The position numbers were made by a program, and so were the translations under genes. Positions 1 to 5,735 of a stretch of 9,517 nucleotides of DNA are shown in pieces. The stretch comes from an uncultured Armatimonadota bacterium (GTDB lineage Bacteria; Armatimonadota; Armatimonadia; Armatimonadales; Armatimonadaceae): assembly GCA_903924445.1 (NCBI GenBank), contig CAIYBQ010000119.1, positions 1 to 9,517 on the forward strand, written 5' to 3'. The notes below the pieces were generated by a model, which saw only the letters and a program-made list of their open reading frames with translations, ran no database searches and was not told the origin of the DNA. Positions within the stretch are counted from its first letter, which is position 1; every line of letters starts with the position of its first letter.

Positions 1-24
1 GCCTCACGAGGCTGGTTTTTTTTT
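1..24 (+). terminator. Rho-independent terminator (truncated at the left edge)
   Basis: GCCTC at 1-5 pairs with GAGGC at 8-12 around a very tight loop (in practice a 4-bp stem with a CACG tetraloop). Then come TGG and nine consecutive T at 16-24. The TGG after the stem suggests that the stem continues into bases left of the window (expected CCA before base 1), but this cannot be seen. It would end a + strand gene outside the window and lies tail to tail with the minus-strand HMA gene. Confidence 0.75.
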
Positions 25-120
25 GTTCTGATGGGTTTGTTCTAAATGTCAGTCGTTCGACATCGTTAGGAACTCCTACGTGATGCGACTTCACTGTGTT
101 CGTTTACAAATCACATCGAT

Positions 121-336
121 TTACTCGACTGGCGATGCTGAGAAACCGGCATGGTCAAGGCGTGTTACCAAGTGGTCTACCGTTACCAAAACGTCATCAT
201 GTATCACTGAGACGTGCTTGGCTGCAACATCTACATCAACACCACCGATTCCATCGACATCTGCTAGGGCCTTTTGGATGCTAGCTGCGCACCCACCGCA
301 CATTATGTCAGGCGCATGTAAAACGGTTGTCTTCAT
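121..336 (-). CDS. Heavy-metal-associated (HMA) domain protein, CopZ-like metallochaperone
   Basis: A 71-residue protein that is essentially one HMA domain (ferredoxin-like fold, the usual size for CopZ/Atx1 chaperones). The metal loop is M12-C13-G-G-C16, the CxxC pair that in this family binds Cu(I), or sometimes Zn or Cd. The usual Gly before the Met is replaced by D10-I11. The end (HAGFSASPVE) matches the usual last strand of the fold. There is no signal peptide, so it should be cytosolic. The ATG at 336-334 overlaps the TGA of the upstream membrane-protein gene (ATGA), and GGAGAAGAAGAG precedes it closely, so translation is probably coupled. Copper as the ligand is the family default and not proven here. 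No CopA-type ATPase or CsoR/CueR regulator lies in the window. Confidence 0.88.
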   Translation of the reverse strand: MKTTVLHAPDIMCGGCAASIQKALADVDGIGGVDVDVAAKHVSVIHDDVLVTVDHLVTRLDHAGFSASPVE

Positions 337-1475
337 CTCTTCTTCTCCACATCAAATTCAAACCGCGCTCCCCCAAACGTTTCGCTAGAGAGCCGCCCCG
401 TGAGCTGCTTACCATCCGGACGCCAAGTCGCGGCCTGCACATCCTCAGGCATAATCATCCCGAGCTGCGAATCGCCCTGGAACTCCGAGCCACTGAACTG
501 GTTGAGGACTTCCTCGAGGCCGCGGGCCCCCTTGCTGGGGGTGAAAACCATGTACATGCCCGCTTGCTTGAAGACAAGCATGTTGCCATCGGCATTCATC
601 GAGACTGCGGAAATCGGCACTTCAGATGTATCCACAATGTCAACAAGTTCATTGCCATGTTTCCACTGCAGGATGCCATCCGAGTCGATGTTTACCTGCG
701 TGGTTCCATCGGGGCTCTTGAGTGACATTCCCTTTTCAAATGCTCGCTCAGCAGGGAAGATAGCGCTTTTCCCTTCGATGCTTTCAAGAACCATTTTTGA
801 GTCGTAGTCTTGATTGCCGATTGTCATCGTGCTGGAATTTTCACTGCGGAAGGCAACGGGTGGATTGGTAATCGGAGCGGTCATCGCCATTGGCGCTTCA
901 GCAACGGAAACTCCTGGGGTGACACTACGCACCCCCGAAGAGATAGCAATAACTCCTGTGATCGAAGCAAGCCAGATAAGCATCACCGGGATCAAACGCT
1001 TTCGCATCTCAGGACGGTTCGCCATGGCGGCGGAGCCAGCCGCCACGAATGGCATTAGGGCTGCAGAAACAAAGCCGAGTCCAGTGATACCGGATGACAA
1101 AGAAATCAATAATGTAATCGCGGCAAACAGCAGGCCAGCCACAAAAGCAAGGCGTGGATTGCGAAGTCTAAGCCCAACAAACAGCAATATCAGCTGCGGG
1201 ACTACTGCAAGGAGAATCTGAGCTTGCGCTGGATAGCGATAGGCAAAATCAAACTGCCCGGTTGCTTTCGCAGTCGCCATCAAACAAACCCAGGCCACGA
1301 CCGGCTGCAATACAAGTTGGACAGTACGCAGCTTTGCTTTTGCATCCGAGGGTGTTGAGTTCGTGGTCGATGTGGCACGCTGAAACTGTGTCTGCGTGTC
1401 CATAACGTTGTTAGTCTCAGAGACCGACCGCGAGGACGCAACCTTTTCACTGGTAAGGGGCTCAAACTGCTGCAT
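333..1475 (-). CDS. Multi-pass membrane protein of unknown function with Met-rich C-terminal domain
   Basis: I do not recognise the family. With the ATG at 1475 the protein has 380 residues. It shows a polar, Ser/Thr-rich N-terminal tail (about 1-48), four to five hydrophobic segments (about 52-70, 87-103, 110-128, 131-151, 160-180) and a soluble C-terminal region (about 185-380). That region has short beta-type stretches such as SPDGTTQVNIDSDGILQW and SMNADGNMLVF, loosely like TolB/WD-type blades. It is rich in Met, with three MxM motifs (196-198, 307-309, 340-342). Its only Cys is in the first membrane segment. The open frame extends to a GTG at 1574, with another ATG at 1553. I prefer 1475 because the upstream residues overlap the divergent gene and look non-coding. 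The start at 1403 is also possible. It is translationally coupled to the HMA gene after it, hinting at a metal-related role (inference). Confidence 0.72.
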   Translation of the reverse strand: MQQFEPLTSEKVASSRSVSETNNVMDTQTQFQRATSTTNSTPSDAKAKLRTVQLVLQPVVAWVCLMATAKATGQFDFAYRYPAQAQILLAVVPQLILLFVGLRLRNPRLAFVAGLLFAAITLLISLSSGITGLGFVSAALMPFVAAGSAAMANRPEMRKRLIPVMLIWLASITGVIAISSGVRSVTPGVSVAEAPMAMTAPITNPPVAFRSENSSTMTIGNQDYDSKMVLESIEGKSAIFPAERAFEKGMSLKSPDGTTQVNIDSDGILQWKHGNELVDIVDTSEVPISAVSMNADGNMLVFKQAGMYMVFTPSKGARGLEEVLNQFSGSEFQGDSQLGMIMPEDVQAATWRPDGKQLTGRLSSETFGGARFEFDVEKKR

Positions 1476-1551
1476 AGTCTCAACAATACCGCATTCACTA
1501 CGTGTCTTGTTCCCCTTGCAATACCGTAGTGGGGCAAGTATAAGGCGTAGC
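1476..1551. promoter_or_regulatory. Divergent intergenic control region
   Basis: This is the only non-coding stretch between the minus-strand membrane/HMA unit and the plus-strand run. On the plus strand, TTGCAA (1516-1521), a 17-base spacer and TATAAG (1539-1544) resemble a sigma-70 promoter (4/6 and 5/6 matches). On the minus strand, TATTGT (1488-1483) is a -10-like hexamer without a good -35. Each -10-like box ends exactly 7 bases before its ATG (1552 on plus, 1475 on minus), the spacing expected for leaderless transcripts. AAGG at 1542-1545 could instead serve as a ribosome binding site for 1552 if transcription starts further upstream. Promoter activity is inferred from the sequence only. 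Confidence 0.5.
1484..1531. repeat. Short direct and inverted repeats, possible operator
   Basis: CAATACCG occurs at 1484-1491 and again at 1519-1526 (35 bases start to start). The first copy overlaps the minus-strand -10-like box, and the second overlaps the plus-strand -35-like box. CACTACG at 1496-1502 is mirrored by CGTAGTG at 1525-1531. Such an arrangement could be a regulator binding site shared by both divergent units. Repeats of 7-8 bases can also arise by chance, so this is a weak call. Confidence 0.3.
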
Positions 1552-2892
1552 ATGTCTGTCCAAATGTTGCACACCGGCTTTCACATCATGACAAAGCCGA
1601 TCGGCCCCATCTGCAACTTGGATTGCCGCTACTGTTTTTACCTTGAGAAGGAAAACTACTACACCGCTGACCGCAAGGTTCATCCAAGCTGGGCGATGTC
1701 CCCCGAGACCCTGGAGAAGTACATCCAGCAGTACATCGAAGCACAACCTGCACACGAAGTACAGTTTGCCTGGCAGGGTGGGGAGCCCACGCTCCTTGGT
1801 GTTGGCTACTTTGAAAATGTTGTCCGCTTGCAGGCAAAATACGCGAACGGTAAGCAGATTCAAAATGCGTTTCAGACGAATGGAACGCTCCTCGATGACG
1901 CCTGGGGGCGCTTTCTGGCTGACAATCAGTTTCTCGTTGGCGTCAGCATTGATGGACCAGCAGATCTCCACGACACCTATCGCGTAGACAAACAACAGCG
2001 CCCAACGTTCGATCGCGTTATGAAGGGCATCTCTGTCCTTCGGAGCCACAAAGTCGACTTCAACACGCTGACCGTCGTCAATCGAAAGAACAGCCAACAA
2101 CCAGAGCGCGTATATCAGTTCCTCAAAGAAATCGGGTCCGGTTACATTCAATTCATTCCGCTCGTCGAACGTAATATCCCGGATGTCTCACGCACCATCG
2201 ATGGCCTGATCCAGCTGCACCTCGCCAAACCCGCTGTGGCAGCTGACGATGATTCTGCACCGGTGACAGATTGGTCTGTTCGTAGCATCGATTATGGACG
2301 CTTTCTCTGCACGGTCTTTGATGAATGGGTTCGCTCAGATGTCGGTAAGGTCTTTGTGCAACATTTCGATGTCGCTCTTGGCAACTGGTACGGCGCACCG
2401 GGGGCACTCTGCGTGTTCTCGGAGACCTGTGGCAAAGCCCTTGCGATGGAGCACAACGGGGATGTGTACTCATGCGACCATTACGTGTATCCCGAATATC
2501 GCCTTGGGAACATCAATGAGACATCACTTTCAGAGCTGGTGTCATCCACCGAACAGCAAAATTTTGGAAATGCGAAGCGGGATTCGTTACCAACGCAGTG
2601 TCTTGAATGTGATGTCAGATTTGCCTGTCATGGCGAATGTCCAAAGCACCGATTTACACGAACATCCACAGGGGAATTTGGTCTGAACTACCTCTGCGCT
2701 GGCTACAAAATGTTCTTTCAGCACATCGACGAGCCGATGAAGCTGATGTGTCAGCTGCTTTCGCAGCAGCGACCGCCATCGTTGGTGATGGACTGGGCGA
2801 AGCGACAAAAGGCGCCTTCGTACCCTGTCATCGGTCGAAATGATCCGTGTCCCTGCGGTTCAGGCAAGAAAGCTAAGCGATGCTGCGGGTAG
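1552..2892 (+). CDS. Anaerobic sulfatase-maturase-type radical SAM/SPASM enzyme with C-terminal SEC-C motif
   Basis: 446 residues. The family oxidises a Cys or Ser of a sulfatase to formylglycine using S-adenosylmethionine and three [4Fe-4S] clusters. The radical SAM motif is C21-x3-C25-x2-C28 inside CNLDCRYCFYLEKE. GGEP lies at 76-79. The SPASM cysteines are C287, C293, C308, C350, C353, C359, C363 and C382. Their spacing matches the two auxiliary clusters of the Clostridium perfringens enzyme as I recall it, and D309 after C308 matches its proposed catalytic base. The last 20 residues add a SEC-C motif (C433, C435, C444, C445), as found at the end of SecA. The open frame extends to 1396, but the FHIMTKP start region typical of the family begins just after the ATG at 1552. 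No sulfatase lies in the window, so the substrate is unknown, and a related SPASM peptide-modifying role cannot be excluded. Confidence 0.9.
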   Translation: MSVQMLHTGFHIMTKPIGPICNLDCRYCFYLEKENYYTADRKVHPSWAMSPETLEKYIQQYIEAQPAHEVQFAWQGGEPTLLGVGYFENVVRLQAKYANGKQIQNAFQTNGTLLDDAWGRFLADNQFLVGVSIDGPADLHDTYRVDKQQRPTFDRVMKGISVLRSHKVDFNTLTVVNRKNSQQPERVYQFLKEIGSGYIQFIPLVERNIPDVSRTIDGLIQLHLAKPAVAADDDSAPVTDWSVRSIDYGRFLCTVFDEWVRSDVGKVFVQHFDVALGNWYGAPGALCVFSETCGKALAMEHNGDVYSCDHYVYPEYRLGNINETSLSELVSSTEQQNFGNAKRDSLPTQCLECDVRFACHGECPKHRFTRTSTGEFGLNYLCAGYKMFFQHIDEPMKLMCQLLSQQRPPSLVMDWAKRQKAPSYPVIGRNDPCPCGSGKKAKRCCG

Positions 2893-2901
2893 GATAGGGG
2901 C

Positions 2902-3687
2902 GTGATTGTCGCATCTCACACTGTAACCGACCCCTGTAGATGTCCCTATCTACCGGATCAACGCAACACGATGGAACACGTCGTTGTAAAGTCGATGAGC
3001 ACTCTGGAATACGAGCAGCTTCTCCAAACCGGGTGGCGCAAATTTGGCAGGCTACTTTACCGCCCGATATGCGATGACTGCGAAGAATGTCGAAGCACTC
3101 GCATTCACATTCCATCTTTTTCGCCAAACCGCTCACAGTCACGCTGCCTCAACCGCAATGCCGATTTACGCATCGAGGTCGGGCAGCCAACGATAGACAC
3201 GCCGCGCATGGATATCTACCGGCGTTACCATGTTGCAAGGGAAGCCGATAGGGGGTGGCATCGGTCTGACCACAGCATCGATGGTTACTCGGATGCCTTT
3301 CTCGACAATCCGACGCAATCCATCGAGTTATCAGTGTGGCTGGAGGAGACCCTCCTTGGAATCGCCCTCTTGGACATCACGGGAAACATCGTGTCCGGTG
3401 TATATCACTACCATGACCCAGATTATGCGGATCGCTCGCTAGGCAAGTTCATGATGCTAAAGGTGATTCGCCTCGGGGAGCTGATGAACCGGACGTGGGC
3501 GCACTTTGGGTATCATGTCGCGGGCTGCGGAAGTCTGCGCTACAAAACGACATTTAGGCCTGTTGGGATACTCGGACGGGATGGCGTTTGGCGGCTGCCC
3601 GATACCGATGGAAATTATGATCCAGATGGAGAAGAAGATCACAATGCTTGGGTGACTTTCTCCGGTGATGAGGAAGCAGATACGTAA
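2902..3687 (+). CDS. bpt: Aspartate/glutamate leucyltransferase (bacterial N-end rule), Bpt
   Basis: 261 residues, close to the usual 230-270 for the family. Bpt transfers leucine from Leu-tRNA to proteins starting with Asp or Glu, making a destabilising N-terminus that ClpS delivers to ClpAP; it is related to eukaryotic arginyltransferase ATE1. Family features seen: an N-terminal C12-x-C14-PYLPD, then GWRKFGRLLYRP (44-55) and C57-x2-C60-x2-C63; the SPNRSQSRCLNRN stretch (74-86); and the C-terminal GNAT-like part with HYHDPDYADRSLGKFMM (169-185) and GCGSLRYKTTFRP (208-220). The start is GTG at 2902, with AGGA at 2891-2894 seven bases upstream, overlapping the stop of the maturase gene, which ends 9 bases before. 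This suggests co-transcription. Partner genes (clpS, clpA, aat) are not in the window. Whether it transfers Leu or Arg cannot be settled by reading. Confidence 0.9.
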   Translation: MIVASHTVTDPCRCPYLPDQRNTMEHVVVKSMSTLEYEQLLQTGWRKFGRLLYRPICDDCEECRSTRIHIPSFSPNRSQSRCLNRNADLRIEVGQPTIDTPRMDIYRRYHVAREADRGWHRSDHSIDGYSDAFLDNPTQSIELSVWLEETLLGIALLDITGNIVSGVYHYHDPDYADRSLGKFMMLKVIRLGELMNRTWAHFGYHVAGCGSLRYKTTFRPVGILGRDGVWRLPDTDGNYDPDGEEDHNAWVTFSGDEEADT

Positions 3688-3688
3688 T

Positions 3689-4948
3689 ATGCAATCAGAT
3701 TGGCTTGGCTTGCTACGCCAACCTCGTTTTCGACAGTTTTTTCTGACACGTGTGGCGGGATCTCTAGCAGGCCGCTTTCTCTTTACTGGTATTGCCTGGC
3801 AAGTCTTTCACCAGACGCGTGACCCGTTTGCATCCGGTGTGCTTGGGCTCGTTGAAATCATCCCTGTTTTGGCATTTGCTCTCGTAGCTGGACACGTCTG
3901 CGACCGCTATGACCGGCGCGCGATTGCGGTGATTACACGCCTCGGGATGCTCATCGCCAGCGTCATGCTTCTCGTATTTGCCATCCTAAAGTTACCAGTC
4001 TCTTTGGTGCTGCTTGCTGTTGGAATCCTTGCGACCATCCGCACCTTTTACTCACCTGCCATCGACAACTTGTTGCCGCGTGTCGTGGATGAAAAACACT
4101 ATCGGGAAGCAGTTAGCTGGCTCTCCCTCGGATGGCAATCCGCCAGCGTCATCGGACCAGTCCTAGCAGGCATCATTATTGGCTCTGGTGGGCATGTCTG
4201 GCGAGTTTACATCATCGAAATTGTGCTTGGTCTGGTTACCGCCTACGGCTATGCGCAGCTTCCCAAGGTTGCGCCAGAACCTCCCCAGGAAACCGATGAA
4301 CAGGGTTGGAGATCAGCACTCGAAGGCTTTTCCTTTCTTAGGACTCGTCCGGCGCTCCTCGCTGCGATCAGCCTCGACCTCTTCGCCGTGCTTCTTGGCG
4401 GAGCGGCCGCTCTCCTTCCTGCTTTCGCAGACACCGTTTTGAAGGTCGGCCCAGTCGGCCTCGGCTGGTTGCAGGCATCGGTCAATATTGGTGCCCTCAT
4501 GATGTCCGCCTATCTCGCACGGCAACCAGAAATGAAGCAGGCGGGTCCGGCGATGCTTTGGGCGGTCGGCGGATTCGGGGTTGCTACCATCGGGTTTGCG
4601 CTCTCGACGAACATCTGGCTGTCTGCGCTGTGCCTTTTCACACTTGGCGCTCTGGATGCTATTTCTGTCGTGATCCGTTCGACGATGCTTCTGGTTCAGG
4701 TCCCTAATAGGATGCGTGGACGCGTCTCGGCATTCAATGACCTCTTTGTTGGCGCAAGCAATGAGCTGGGTGGGTTTGAATCCGGTCTGATGGCACGCTG
4801 GCTTGGACTGATTCGGTCTGTCGCGCTTGGCGGCGTTATGACACTCATCGTCGTTGCTGGAACTGCGGTCTGGGTGCCATCCCTGAGGAACCTCAAGCGT
4901 ATGGAAGGTACGTCGGGAACTGACCTGACTACCGATGAAGCGGTATAG
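3689..4948 (+). CDS. MFS exporter, MFS_3/EntS-like
   Basis: 419 residues, the usual length for a 12-helix major facilitator. Such proteins use the proton gradient to export small molecules across the inner membrane; EntS exports enterobactin and relatives export drugs or macrolides. The family loop motif between helices 2 and 3 is GHVCDRYDRR (68-77). Helix 4 carries RTFYSPAIDNLLPRVV (118-133), typical of this subfamily. The central cytoplasmic loop is at about 191-216, and PNRMRGRVSAFNDLFVG (339-355) is the second-half equivalent often seen in EntS-like proteins. I chose the ATG at 3689, one base after the bpt stop, because MQSDWLGLLRQPRFRQFF looks like the true family start. GTG 3665 and ATG 3668 are in frame and would overlap bpt. 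GAGGAAG at 3669-3675 is the nearest purine-rich site but lies 13 bases away. Substrate unknown; no siderophore genes nearby. Confidence 0.87.
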   Translation: MQSDWLGLLRQPRFRQFFLTRVAGSLAGRFLFTGIAWQVFHQTRDPFASGVLGLVEIIPVLAFALVAGHVCDRYDRRAIAVITRLGMLIASVMLLVFAILKLPVSLVLLAVGILATIRTFYSPAIDNLLPRVVDEKHYREAVSWLSLGWQSASVIGPVLAGIIIGSGGHVWRVYIIEIVLGLVTAYGYAQLPKVAPEPPQETDEQGWRSALEGFSFLRTRPALLAAISLDLFAVLLGGAAALLPAFADTVLKVGPVGLGWLQASVNIGALMMSAYLARQPEMKQAGPAMLWAVGGFGVATIGFALSTNIWLSALCLFTLGALDAISVVIRSTMLLVQVPNRMRGRVSAFNDLFVGASNELGGFESGLMARWLGLIRSVALGGVMTLIVVAGTAVWVPSLRNLKRMEGTSGTDLTTDEAV

Positions 4949-4958
4949 TTTCTAAGGA

Positions 4959-5699
4959 ATGGCTGCTAAGCGAATAGACATATTGGGTTTACCCGTTGAT
5001 GATGTTGACATGGATACGGCGGTTGAACGAATTGCCGGATTTATTCAGTCGGAAACAATGCATCAAGTGGTTACTGCCGATGCGAGTATGGTTGTGACGG
5101 CATCGATGGACTCCGAGTTTCTTACGGTTGCAAAAGCTGCTGCGATGGTGACATCCGATGGAGCTGGCATCCTGTGGGCCAGCCGTAAGCTTGGTCTCGG
5201 TATCCAGAACAAATGCAGTGGTGTTGACCTTGCTGAGCGTTTGGTCGCTGAGAGTGTCAAGCGGGGCTGGCGTATTTTCTTCTTTGGTGCCGCTCCTGGC
5301 GTGGCCGCGCTCGCTGCCACAGAAATGCAGAAACGCCATCCTGGATGCAATGTAATCGGAACACGTGATGGCTTTTTCGATCCATCCGCTGCCGCAACAG
5401 TGGCGACGGAGATTGCTATTTCTAAGCCTGACATTGTTTTGGTCGCCCTCGGAATCCCGAAACAAGAAAAATGGATTGCGGCGCACGGGAATCTCACAGG
5501 CGCAAAGGTGTGTATAGGTGTCGGGGGAACACTGGATGTTTTTTCCGGCACGGTTCAGCGCGCTCCAGTGTGGATGCAAAAGCGCGGGTTGGAGTGGTTC
5601 TACAGATTGACATCTGACCCACGACAGCTCCGCAATCGCATCAATAAGCAGAAACTACTACCCAAATTTGTTGGAATGGTCCTGAAGGCAAGCCGTTGA
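4959..5699 (+). CDS. WecG/TagA/CpsF-family glycosyltransferase
   Basis: 246 residues, the family's normal size (GT26). These membrane-associated enzymes add N-acetylmannosamine, its uronic acid or a related sugar to a lipid-linked sugar in enterobacterial common antigen, wall teichoic acid or exopolysaccharide synthesis. Family blocks seen in order: DILGLPVDDVDMDTAVERI (7-25); VVTADASM (37-44); SDGAGI (66-71), where D67 corresponds to the proposed catalytic Asp of TagA; FFFGAAPG (107-114); GTRDGFF (134-140); GIPKQEKW (165-172); GVGGTLDVFSGTVQRAP (187-203); and the C-terminal GLEWFYRLTSDPR (210-222), which in TagA belongs to the membrane-contacting tail. AAGGA at 4954-4958 directly abuts the ATG, an unusually close ribosome binding site. 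The gene starts 10 bases after the MFS gene. No other polysaccharide genes are in view, so the exact sugar is unknown. Confidence 0.9.
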   Translation: MAAKRIDILGLPVDDVDMDTAVERIAGFIQSETMHQVVTADASMVVTASMDSEFLTVAKAAAMVTSDGAGILWASRKLGLGIQNKCSGVDLAERLVAESVKRGWRIFFFGAAPGVAALAATEMQKRHPGCNVIGTRDGFFDPSAAATVATEIAISKPDIVLVALGIPKQEKWIAAHGNLTGAKVCIGVGGTLDVFSGTVQRAPVWMQKRGLEWFYRLTSDPRQLRNRINKQKLLPKFVGMVLKASR

Positions 5700-5735
5700 T
5701 GCTGGCTTTGAAGGACAGGATGGATATCGCTAAGC

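Noticed and set aside
22..43. Direct repeat TTTGTTCT at 22-29 and 36-43
   Set aside because: Eight T-rich bases beside a terminator tract; likely chance, and nothing around it suggests an element end.
64..80. Imperfect hairpin CG(T)TAGG-AACT-CCTACG as a terminator for the HMA gene
   Set aside because: The stem has a bulge and no T-run follows on the minus strand, so it does not meet the usual criteria.
333..807. Plus-strand frames of 132 and 135 codons opposite the unknown membrane protein
   Set aside because: Because the membrane protein is unrecognised, I considered these as the real genes. The minus frame is much longer, shows clear membrane segments and beta-type patterns, and joins the HMA gene by an ATGA overlap with a good ribosome binding site.
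1476..1574. Longer N-terminus of the membrane protein starting at GTG 1574 or ATG 1553
   Set aside because: It would overlap the start of the divergent maturase and cover the whole control region; the added residues show no family-like pattern. It remains possible but is less likely.
1498..2151. Long minus-strand open frame (217 codons) opposite the maturase gene
   Set aside because: It is antisense to a gene with clear radical SAM motifs and has no recognisable domain; long antisense frames are common at this base composition.
5063..5551. Minus-strand open frame of 162 codons inside the glycosyltransferase gene
   Set aside because: Antisense to a well conserved GT26 gene, with low-complexity composition rich in Ala, Ser and Pro and no domain signal.
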